Part shown: positions 21,771 to 31,749 of the stretch, in pieces
Layout of the letters: each line of letters opens with the position of its first letter
Position numbering within the stretch: position 1 is the stretch's first letter
Assembly (NCBI GenBank): GCA_014058105.1
Contig: JACGCM010000560.1
Location: 2,294,001-2,358,000 of the forward strand
DNA length: 64,000 bases
Origin: Kingdonia uniflora
Lineage: Eukaryota; Streptophyta; Magnoliopsida; Ranunculales; Circaeasteraceae
Direction of reading: 5' to 3'
Notes under the pieces: model-generated
The model's database searches: none
What the model was told of the DNA's origin: nothing
What the model saw: only the letters and a program-made list of their open reading frames with translations
Translations under genes and position numbers: made by a program

Positions 21771-24342
21771 AACGAGTAATTTCGGCATGAATAGCCGAGT
21801 TAGATCCCAATCATATTTAATATATATATATACACATAAATGACTATTATTAGTAAGTACCCTTACTGCTGCTTAAATCTTTATTCAGTTTCGAGTTAGA
21901 TCCCAGACATATTTAATATATAGAAAATAGACCATTATTAGTCATGCCCTTAGTGTTTAATTGTCTGTGTATTCAGTAATGTGAGTCGATTAACTAATAT
22001 CTCCTTCCATACTTAGAATAGGCTTGTAAATTATTTTTGTTATTGCCTTACTAGGCCAAGCTCTTGTGATTTTCAAACAAAAGAAACAGCTAGACATGGT
22101 GGTTTCGAGGTTGCAAACTGGAGTTTTAGTGCTACCAAGTGGAAGGTATTTAAACTATCTATATGCATCATTCTACACTTCATTTTAATAATATGGAGCT
22201 TCATATTCAAGTATGACATACACCAAGAGCTTCTTTAAAGATAATAGAGACGAGATAGTCTTATTTTTGCAAAGCAGCCTGGTTGAGATTACCAACTTTG
22301 CAGTATATCTGAGAGTTGTTAGAGCATCTTCACTAGTACAACATATTTGCAAATATGAAAAGAAAAAAAGAAACAACCTTATCTAGCGTTACGTATTTTC
22401 AAGTAAGATTCTATACGGTGAAAATAGGAAATTACAACTCAGCCAAGATTGTTATTCTTAGCGTGAGGAAGACTAGGCGGCATGTCATATTTTCAAGATT
22501 GCTTGCTTCATGCATCTTTTGAGAGTTAGTTGTTGAATATGTGATTAACTATGAAATTAGGTTCTCCTACTATTTCTAGTCATGTTTGGTTGGAAAGATA
22601 ATCTACTAAACGTGCTTTGCCGAAAGACTTTCTGTATCATCTATATTTACCCATATCCAAATTTTAAAGGAAACACAAATGACTAGTTTTTATACTATTT
22701 TCTCTATTCTTTAATACTAGTAATACCCGTGGCTCGCCACGACAAAAACGTCGCCCGTGACCAAATCACAGTGAATACGTCCACGTGTATTCAGTGTTAC
22801 CAACTTCTCATAATAATTTTTAGTGTATCTTATTCACCGTGTAATCGTTTTGCCCTTCATATTCTCATTCATACCATTTTGCATCCTTCATATTCTAGGT
22901 TAACCCCATCCATATATAAAAAATTCTCAGGAAATGTTGAACTCAAGTTCAAGGAGTTGAGCTCTGGTTATAAATTTTTTCGTCTCTTTCAATTATGTTG
23001 CTTTTATTGGGGTTTTAGGCCAAATGCCCATTTTTAAGCTTAGTATAACAAATAAATGTAAATCACAGTTATTTATCTATATTGAGAACTAAGTTTCTTT
23101 TAATGTGAAAAATACATTATCAGCCATACGCAATTATTACATTCACATGCCTTCGACAGCTTCAACTAATACATCAAGCCATCCATATGCAAATGGGATA
23201 AGATTCACTAATGTTTCTGAAGGAAATCAAAAGCACATACATTACTTATAATCTTTTTGCATTTCCCAATTCAAAGTCCATGATATCAACTCCCAACATA
23301 TGTTCCTCAGTAGCAACTGTGCTGAGTGCAAACTCGAGAACTCTGCATAGTCCCCTCTAAGGCATATGTTTTTTTTTTTTTTTTTTTTTTTTTTCATTTT
23401 TTTATTGATCACCTTTTGCTGAAAAAAAAACCCCATCATGGATTCAAAGTACAAGCAACCCAACCACAAATAAAGGTAACTGATACAAAATTATTTACAT
23501 GGAAGACCCTTGTGCTATTACTAAATGGCGTTCCCAATTTTGCTATAATGTTAAAGAAAGACATGAAGATAATTGTACAATCTTATGAAGTGCTTAATGT
23601 CAACTTCGATGAGAACTTACATACCATTGATACATAATGAATTCCATAAATATTTATACAAAGAACAATATGTTCAAAAATAAATAATTATACAAATAGC
23701 TGAAGGTGAAGGCTCACTTAAGAATTCCGCAAAGAGAAGTTTTCGATCTAAATGAGTAACCATCTCACCAAAAGCAGTGAATCCGCTCCCACACTCCGCT
23801 GGGTTTGTGAAGACATTAAGAACATATTGGAATTAACGAAAGCACAGAGATCATGCTAGCCACCAATAAAAGCACAATCGCCCCTCAACAGCATCAATAT
23901 AACCATTTTAGATAATGAAGAGGCAATGCAAACTTGTCCATCCATGAGTTTATCCATTGTAGGTTTACCTCTTCTCGCCAAGTAGTACTTTAACTTCATA
24001 TACAAAGGAAACGTAATGGCAACATGGGTTACTCCAACAACTGAAGAAAGTAATCCCCTACATTTATCCTCTTATACCCTCTTCGTACACAATAGGCACC
24101 AAAGCAGCATGTATATAAACTTTTATATGAAACAACTCCTAGCCTCATTCATTGTGTGTGCAGGGAAATTTCTAATTTGTACTGTCCCAACAATAGGACC
24201 AACATTTTCTGTGGCATTAAGTAGGTTGTACATTTATAAGGGGTATATTTTAGTTAGGTTTCACTGTAGTATAAATAAAATAAATAAAAATGATAAATCA
24301 TTTCCAAATTGAAGATTAATTAAAAGTTGATGAAAGTAAGAA
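21771..24342. other. No gene recognised; local duplication and poly-T tract
   Basis: Contains a 96-bp tandem duplication (21797-21892 and 21893 to about 21985, sharing GAGTTAGATCCCA and the following ATATTTAATATATA), a phrase ACTAGTAATACCCGTGG at 22716, and a run of 26 T at 23369-23394. No frame with recognisable similarity. The rest looks like ordinary AT-rich intergenic DNA. Confidence 0.5.
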
Positions 24343-25050
24343 TCAACTAACTATTTCTATCTCAAATATACTCTTCAGTGGGGCAGAGTGGTGTGAAAAT
24401 TCAAAATCTTGTGTGGTTGATGTCAAAGAACTTGAAGAAATTTTGCTGCTTCCTCCACTTGATACCCCCAGAGCAGATGACTCTAGATATCGAAAAGGGT
24501 TAGAGAATGAACTAATTTCAAGTCCTCCTTCCAACATCTTCACAATAGTTGAGATTAGAGGTCTTGCCTCGAGTAAGTACTGAACACAGCACAAAGCAAC
24601 CATTGACATTCTCTCTGTTTTTCTCTTCAATACCGTACAACTCCATCTCATCCAACTCTCTCCTTTCAAATTTCTCCCAAACCCATCTTGGAAGCCATTC
24701 TTGGCTCTGATTTAAACTATCATCATGGTGTCTTCTCCTTCCAATGATCTCAAATAGAAATATCTCGAAACTGTAAACATCACATTTATGAGTCACTGGA
24801 TAAGGCATCCATAATTCTAGTGCAGCATATCCCAGAGTTCCTTTACATCCTGTCATGATCATATGAGAGCTATCCCTGTTACAGAGTTTTGCTAAGCCAA
24901 AATCTGCAACTTTTGGGGAAAAGTTCATGTCAAGAAGAATATTACCTGGCTTTATGTCATAGTGAATTATTCGTTGTTCACATTCTTCGTGCAAATATGC
25001 ATTTCCATTACCAGCCCCAATAGCAATTTCATTAAGATGCTCCCACCCAT
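24343..25050 (-). pseudogene. Receptor-like kinase fragment (LRK10-like), C-lobe only
   Basis: The minus strand encodes the C-terminal half of a Ser/Thr receptor-like kinase. Visible are the catalytic loop IIHYDIKPGNILLD (Asp and Asn present), KVADFGLAKL with the DFG motif, GYAALELWMPYPVTHKCDVY (APE changed to ALE), and the family-typical WLPRWVWEKFERRELDEM. After a frameshift near 24610 the reading continues in another frame with ERMSMVALCCVQYLLEARP to the C-terminal tail ending at 24343. The ATP-binding N-lobe, transmembrane and extracellular parts are missing. Its 5' edge is fused in frame to carrier-derived sequence. The LRK10-like assignment comes from the HYDIKPGNILLD and MPYPVTHKCDVY signature. 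Confidence 0.85.
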
Positions 25051-25315
25051 TGATCTGATTCTCACTAATAACCAACAATTGGTTTGTGGCAGCAGTTGTT
25101 GATGCTCCGGCGCTTGAAGCGACTATAATGTTATCCAACGAAAGCTCATTATTCTGATCAACGTGTATGAAAAAGGTCCTTGAGTTGCTCATATACTGTG
25201 AAGTACACAACCCAATTTGGAAGTAGTGCCAGTAGTTGGTGAAAGGCCTTGAAACATTCCTCTCATGCCCTCATTCTTTACTATATTTCTTAAGGCTTGA
25301 AACAATGAGATCGCA
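25051..25315 (-). pseudogene. Mitochondrial carrier fragment (NAD/folate-carrier type)
   Basis: Read on the minus strand in three frames, this segment gives VSSLKK, then VKNEGMRGMFQGLSP, then LLPNWVVYFTVYEQLKDLFH, then VDQNNELSLDNIIVASS and GAS..ATNQL. This is the middle of a mitochondrial carrier family protein, closest in memory to plant NAD or folate carriers. Such proteins are six-helix inner-membrane transporters. At least two frameshifts are present and only one repeat of the carrier remains. It joins the kinase fragment at about 25050 with no intron or spacer, so the 24518-25210 frame is a chimera. Confidence 0.65.
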
Positions 25316-26295
25316 TACTTTTCTTTGAGCAGACCCAATACACACGAGGTCTCCTCTTGATCGCATCAAGGGGGAACCAAAAATTGTAGGAAATCTCCTG
25401 TATCAGCATCGAAAATAATAATAGAGTGTGAGAGAGTCAGATTGGAGGGGGTCTAATTTTAGGTATGAAAATACCGACACTATAATCAAAGTGAATTCCA
25501 TTAATATCTACAACAATCACGCGATAAACAAAAATGTTTTACGAAGATAATTACAAAAATTGGAATGTTATGCTCTCAAAACATATTTAGAAGTTACTTA
25601 CGTAACATTTGGGTTGTGCGTTTCATTGGGATTAAGTCCTTGAGATGTTACCCTCTCATGATTACATTCTGAACAGAACACCCCTTTCACAAATTTATTC
25701 CCACAGTATGAACAAAGAAGAAGAAAAAATTTATATGCACTATAAATTATGTGAGCAAACCCAGGTTGATAGTTCGGAAGCCAAAAGTATGTTATAGTGC
25801 ATATAAATTATCATATAAGTAAAAATTATTAATAAGAGTTGTGCTATAGAAAAAGAAGAAGAAAATATGCTTCATCCTGGCTTTTCGTTTTTGAGAAAGT
25901 TCCATCCTCGACTTTTCTTTTCTGAGAAAGTTCCATCCTAGCTTTCACGCACTAATATCGCAAGAAATTTCATCCCAGCTTCTACGCATATTGGTAACAA
26001 CGGATCGGCTATGTACAAATATGGTAACGATGGATCGACTTTGTACAGTTACAAAAACTTTATCATCGATTCATCATATGGTCACACCGTAGTACTATTT
26101 ATGGAGATAGGATTGGCATATAATACTTAATCAACATTTTTAAGTTTTCGATTGGTAAAGTATATTGTACTCATGACTTTGGAACTAAACCTATTCTTCA
26201 TCATCTGAGAATCACATATTAATAACTAATGAACTAATACAATCAACTATTACTGCAATATAACTAATAATTTTGATGTACGTGAATGAACATAC
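25316..26295. other. No gene recognised; degenerate short repeats
   Basis: Contains three to four copies of a degenerate unit of about 36-40 bp (GAGAAAGTTCCATCCTCGAC-like) at about 25866-25990, and repeats of GGTAACAACGGATCGGCT-type up to 26060. On the minus strand near 25690-25600 a CxxC..CxxC frame is followed by a good donor (GTAAGT); it may be a lone exon but no acceptor is visible. Confidence 0.4.
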
Positions 26296-27667
26296 TTGAG
26301 AACACAACCAGGATACAATGGAGATATTACTTCTTTGCAGGGCTGCCATAAATGCCTCCTCATATTTACTTTCAGCTATTAATCTGGATAACTCTTTCGT
26401 TGGATCGTAACTCTTTCGTTGGATCCAAAGGCACCTCAACCTGTTGCAGACACAATTTTGTTCAAAGTCAGATGAAATATGTGATCTCCACATAAGAGGT
26501 AAAACATATGTAGATCGGTCGAATTAGATATGAAGAACTACATATACTTGTAAAGATCTTAAACTCGTAGGGAAATCAGAATATACCATATCATGGAGAC
26601 CATCGAAAGGTCCATTGCTTAACTGCTTTACCAAGGGATTCACTGCATTCGAGTTTGTTTTAGCAACTGCAAGAGCCAATAGCTTGCGCTGCTCATCAGC
26701 TAGTTCTCCAGTTAAAGTTTGAGTCATTGATGAAGCTGAATTGATTGTATCCTGCAAATTGAGAAGAAACAAAGCATATTATCATCGCTAAAGGTTTCTA
26801 TTAAGCATATGACATTATTACACACAAATTTGCCATTTGAAAACTATTAGAAGAAATATTAAGGTTTTTAGAGCAAGTTGGATTGCTACACTCGGAAATA
26901 TTTGAAAGCAAAACCTATGAAGTTAAGGCTCATAAAAGTGAATGAATGAACAGAAATAAGAAGCAAACTGATGACATGGCTCCTACTATGGGTATTATAT
27001 ATCCATTCCATATTCTATCGAACTCACATTTTTTGGTAGCTGCACAGCTTCTTATTTATGGTATAGTGGTTTACGATGAAGGCTGATATACCAGGGTATT
27101 GGGCTTTAATTGGGCTGGTATATCCGATAATTTTGATTCGGATACAATCCATTGGCCTTACTTGTCGACGGCTTTCAATAAAACTACCAAAAGGTGGAAA
27201 TATCATGATTTGTTATCATGATACTTTTGGTACATCATAATAGAATCCAATAGCATTATATGTTGTGAAGTACCAAATTGATATTGTACAATACCAGGAC
27301 ATCCCGGTATCAACAATATTTATGATATATTGATAATCTCATCGATTAATCAAATAGGGCATATATCATCCAAAATCATATTATATCAAAGGATATATGA
27401 AGAAACTGTCTGGTATAACCAATATAGTATTCGAATGGGATAATATGATCTTTGGTGTAAGACAACATACTCTCAAAGCAATAACCAATTGCGAAGGTGA
27501 GGATTCAAATTGCCTATGAGCGGCAGCAGTATGTTCTACCATCCCTTTATGAAATGTTGCATTAACTTGATCAAACATGGTTCTGCATGACACCTCGATA
27601 GCTGGAATAGCAGAGGCCTCGATAGTGCGATTCAAATATAATTTATATACACTATCAACTGGGTTTG
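26296..27667 (-). pseudogene. VARICOSE/EDC4-like gene fragment with three exons
   Basis: VARICOSE is a scaffold of the mRNA-decapping complex in cytoplasmic P-bodies. Three minus-strand exons match its C-terminal region in order. Exon 27667-27471 contains CRTMFDQVNATFHKGMVEHT. Exon 26751-26587 contains DTINSASSMTQTLTGELAD and KLLALAVAK. Exon 26440-26296 contains [20 protein letters not shown] followed by SWLCSQV. Introns keep GT-AG ends (GTATGT..TTTGCAG between the first two; GTATAT..CAACAG between the next). The last exon carries a 19-bp tandem duplication (26389-26425, TAACTCTTTCGTTGGATC twice) that shifts the frame. Retained introns exclude a processed retrocopy. The N-terminal WD40 part and the final exon are missing, so this is a gene fragment. 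Confidence 0.8.
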
Positions 27668-28583
27668 CTGAAATATATAAGGAGCTCATAATTAGATTAG
27701 CAAGAAGTAGCAAAAATATCTAAAACCAAAAAGACAATCCTTTTTGAAAGAATAGTAAATCTTCCCAAGTATTATACCTCCTCTTTCTAAAGTCCTATAA
27801 GAAATTTATCATCAAGGTATGAAGCGCAGTCCTCGAGGGGTGGAATAAGGTATGAAGCACGGTTCTCGAGGGGTGGAATAGACTTCCCAAGCACCAAAGC
27901 TACATATACAATTAACACAATCAAAAAGCTTACAAAATACATGCATGAGAATGGTGAGAAAGTGTAGTGACATCCATAAAAGAATCTCATTCCCTTAACT
28001 CTTATAGAGGGGTTTCCAAAACATCCCCTTATGTAGTAAATAAGCAAAACCATTAAGAAAAAAAGAAGTGAAGAACTTACCATAAACATATTCTTTGTTG
28101 TTACTTCCATAGAGACTGATGAAATGGATAAGAAAAAAGAAGTGAAAAACTTACCATAAACATATACTTTGCTATTACATCCATAGAGACTGATGAAATG
28201 GAAACAAATCCTTTAGTAATGATTTATAACCCGAAGCACATATTTTGTGTTAGGGCGGTTGCACCTTGGGCAGGCTAGGTTGGATTGGAACTCATACCCG
28301 AAGCACGGCAAACCGATAGGTTTAGGTAATACTTTAGACAACTAAAACTTTGAGAAGTCACCAAGGTTTAAAGAATATGGAATTTAATGCATGCAACCTT
28401 TTTGCAAGGTTTGGCATGTGCACTATATTCGTAGATGTTGGTTGTTTAGTTTATCCATTTTTTTATGATTCTGCAAATCAGAGTGCTACCAACTGCTTTT
28501 TTTCTTGAACAAAAATTCTCTTGACTGTAGTACTTATTGATGTTGAAGCTAGAAAACTGTGTATTTACTCGACTCCTTCCATT
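27668..28583. other. Two tandem duplications, no gene recognised
   Basis: A 33-bp unit (AAGGTATGAAGCGCAGTCCT-type) is repeated at 27814-27846 and 27847-27880. A unit of about 74 bp is repeated at 28055-28129 and 28130-28203; it contains a minus-strand splice-donor-like ATG|GTAAGTT, so a small exon may have been duplicated. The minus frame 28110-27787 crosses these repeats and starts with a hydrophobic stretch; it is probably fortuitous. Confidence 0.5.
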
Positions 28584-28904
28584 TCAGGGCTTGTTATGAA
28601 GTCCTAAGATTGAGGATTTTATGACTGATAGAAGTTGAGTAAGCTTAAGGCGTTTTAAGTCCTGTTTAGACGGTGACTCCGATGCATCCATGAATGTGAA
28701 GATAAAGTTACAAATGAATATGATGGAGAACAACTCTTCGGTTTTTGAATCACAAGAAGTTTGGTACGAAGGGGTGCTGTTGGAGCTAATGTTGCCATTG
28801 GAAATGTTAATTTTGGAATCTAAATCAAATAGATATTGAAAAGTGATAGATTTCTTCTTTGATGAGGTTTTTGGGATGTTTCTTTGAGCTCCCAATTCTA
28901 TCAT
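28584..28904 (-). pseudogene. Gene fragment, possibly PP2A B' regulatory subunit N-terminus
   Basis: A 106-codon minus-strand frame begins with a basic, Ser-rich segment and then reads SKTEELFSIIFICNFIFTFM followed by DASESPSKQDLKRLKLTQLL. The second part resembles the region of plant PP2A B'-type subunits that precedes the helical repeats (consensus of the form FTFTDP..DxKRLKL..L). The assignment is from memory and tentative. The frame ends shortly after this motif, so at best it is an N-terminal fragment. It has the same orientation as the neighbouring VARICOSE fragment. Confidence 0.35.
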
Positions 28905-29324
28905 GTGCTTATCTACTATTTCTGAAAATTACAGTTTGTAGTGATTGCTTTTGAGTACTTTTTATCTTATTCTTCTCTCATTTTTTTTTAGAGTTGGATG
29001 TCTGTTTTGATCACCAAAGAATGTGGTATGTTTTGTGAGAAGAGTACAAAAATACAACAAAGTTTCATAGGGAGGAAAGTGTTGTGATATCAGATAATTG
29101 AAGGAAACATATTGTGCTTTGTCTGTTGAGAAGGCTTCTCTGTAGCCTGTAGGGGTAGTGTTTGAACTCCGTAGTCTCCGTCACCGTCTCCGTCTCCGAA
29201 GCCGGGAGCTGTGGTAGGTTATGAGTCTAATGGGCTTGTCATCATGCGAAATCTAATGGAAGTTAAATTCAATGAAAAATTGATCCTAGTTTCTCTACTC
29301 TAATTATCTCGCTTCTCATAAATT

Positions 29325-29640
29325 AAGGCAAAGAAGGAGATAGAGTTAGAATTGGCAGATGTGCTTAAGTCATTGAATTTGGATGTTGAGGTCGTGGATT
29401 AAAAAATGAAAGACTTTATCAGCGAACAAACCTTAATCCCAAAGTTCAATATCAAGGCCGAGAAACTTAACCGGGAGATATATGGGGGAATAGAAGGAGC
29501 TATCCATACTGCAAATATTGAGAGAAAGATGGAGTTGTTGAAGTTGGAGATATTAAAGAAACCTTCCCTAGAGTCAAAAAGTAAGATAGAGGCCTTGAAT
29601 CAGTAGATCAGGAAGAGCATTGCAGAGGCTTTGAGTTCCT
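29325..29640 (+). pseudogene. Possible fragment of plastid acetyl-CoA carboxylase alpha-CT C-terminus
   Basis: The plus strand reads KEIELELADVLKSLNLD, a stop, then the frame 29406-29606 with ERKMELLKLEILKKPS and SKSKIEALNQ, a stop, and SIAEALSSS. The plastid carboxyltransferase alpha subunit of plants has a long C-terminal coiled-coil extension with this type of sequence (KxELLKLE.., SKSKIEAL.Q.I...IAEAL). The match is by memory, so the family name is uncertain. Two in-frame stops and lack of any catalytic part make it a pseudogene fragment. It is the only fragment in this cluster on the plus strand. Confidence 0.4.
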
Positions 29641-30394
29641 CATAATTGATTGAAGTGATAACAACTTAAAACGGAGATCATAGAAACCATGAATTCTTCT
29701 TCTCGTGGATTGGAAAGTAATGGTAGTTTGCACTGGAACTTCACTCCTAACATTTTTGGAATGCCCTCATGCATGAGGTTTTAAGTGACGCCTAGTTTTC
29801 TTTTCTTTACCTATCCTTTTAAGCACAATCATCATGAACACATGTTTTGCGCAATTGCAAACTCTATTTGTCTAGCAAGGGGTCCTCATGAATCCACGTA
29901 TTGGATCCTTCAACGTTCCTGCGGCTTCAATTATGGTGATTCCACTATTTTTTATGTCTCTCCATCCCTAGTAATCATGGACAGATATTGAGTTAAAATT
30001 TGGGATGAATCAGTAAATTTTAAGCAAAACCATATACGTCATACTAGTATGCTGAAGCATGGAAACCATAGTGGTAATTATGGTTGCTAATCACAATATG
30101 CAAAATTTTAGGAAAATATACTTCAATAAATAGATATGAAATCATTAAAATGCAAAATAGGTATGAATTTAAGAGATTTGGCAAATGGGTAACATCCAAA
30201 AACTTTAAATCAACAATTAGATTATAAACAACCCAATATCTTAGATTAATCTTCTCCTCTTTGTATTAAGAAAAATCACTGATTAAAGAACTCTTGAACC
30301 AAATTATGCTACTGTAGAGGAATTGGGTCTATGATTTTTAGAATTACCACTTAAATATCGATTCCTCTAGCAGAATCAATTAAACTCAGGAAAT

Positions 30395-30395
<1 letters not shown>
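29641..30395. other. No gene recognised
   Basis: AT-rich DNA between gene fragments. A 68-codon plus-strand frame at 29785 shows no similarity I recognise. Confidence 0.4.

Positions 30396-30444
<49 letters not shown>
30396..30444. repeat. (GA)n microsatellite
   Basis: About 24 uninterrupted GA repeats. Confidence 0.97.
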
Positions 30445-30446
<2 letters not shown>

Positions 30447-30537
30447 ATACCTCAAAATCACCATAAAAAGGAGAAAAGCCCTAACTGAATAAGGTTAGAG
30501 AGGAGTTTTGCGTAATTGAGGAGGAGAGAAACCCTAC

Positions 30538-31749
30538 CTAAAGATCAGCGTGCCTGCCCTATACCTCTCCTCATTTAGCTCCCTCCGCAGTGAGCCATAC
30601 AGTTCTCCTCCTTCACAGTTGGCTAAAGCTGCATGAAATTTTCCTAGAAGCTCTTGTATTATGTGAAACCTTGCCTGGATTCATAAACAAATGAAAAGAG
30701 TTATGTTTAGATAAGTGAGAAAATTCATGATATCATGTTGAATGCACAAATGAATATTATCCGGGTCCGACCACATGAAACATCTTCCTCCATTCACATT
30801 CAGCTTTTAAAGCCAGTTTGAGTATATAATATTGGTACGTTTAGATGATACAATGCACCAAGTCAGTATCATACGTGAATTTTACTAATATCATGGAAAT
30901 ACATGTTACTCAAATAAACTACTTCTTGTTGTAAAAACTACCACTGTGGCTGACAATACAACTTTCAAAAAATGCAGAGCTCTTCATTGTTGTAGACAGC
31001 CATGAGTAAACATAAGCAATTGCATATCAATAAAAGTTCTAAAAGCATACCTGTTGGAAATGATAACTGTCTTGATTTTGGATCTTTATTCAATAAGTAC
31101 ACACTGTAACACCAAGTCTATCGACAACAATATGAGCCTAGACACTTTAAACAAAGCAAATGATATATACGATAATTTGACAATACAAACAACTTTAAGA
31201 ATGATCATTACTACTATATCTGTTATAAATTCACTATAAATGTGTCCTATTACCGATTCAAGAGTAGGCTCTCATAACTTATAGCCATTTGATTTTCTTC
31301 CTCCGATTTCATCCATATAAGACACTATAAACATCAAGGAGCGCCAACATATTCCTTAATCAAAGACGAAAACGTAAATCTCATATGGCAAACCCCATTT
31401 CTTAACATTCCCAAATACCTTTTAAGTACCTCAGTCCGTGAAGAACAAAGGGAATACCTCCTAATCATGGCATTATACACAAAAACAGAGGGAATACCCA
31501 TAATGTTTTTCAACTGTTAACACATTGGGCAGCGGTCTACAATGGAGTTTTTCAATTGTTGTTCAAAGGGTCTCATTATGACTGAATACACATAACTATG
31601 TGATCAAAGTACAACAAATTCATAATTTAAGTTACGCCCTTTGTTTGTTTGATTAAAAGCGTAGCTAAAATCTGGAAATGGGAAGATTAATACCTCTAAA
31701 CGGTCAAACATGCTTTCAGCAACAACATCAACCAAGCTGCTCTATCTCG
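30538..31749 (-). pseudogene. Spliced 5' end of an unidentified plant gene
   Basis: Two minus-strand exons join in phase. Exon 31749-31694 follows an acceptor TTGTTGCAG and ends MFDRLE before GTATTA; the ATG at 31711 is the likely start. Exon 30674-30538 follows ATCCAG and encodes ARFHIIQELLGKFHAALANC then GGELYGSLRRELNEER, ending before GTAGGG. Upstream (31750-31960) is a CT-rich stretch (on this strand) like a plant 5' leader. I do not recognise the family. No later exons were found to the left, so this is either a fragment or a gene whose remaining exons are too short or diverged to see. The intron contains ordinary AT-rich DNA. Confidence 0.45.

Noticed and set aside
22716..22760. ACTAGTAATACCCGTGG phrase, similar to termini seen in plant DNA transposons
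   Set aside because: No inverted partner or target duplication could be found in the neighbourhood.
23369..23394. Run of 26 T as the poly-A tail of a processed retrocopy
   Set aside because: Neither flank shows recognisable coding sequence or a target duplication.
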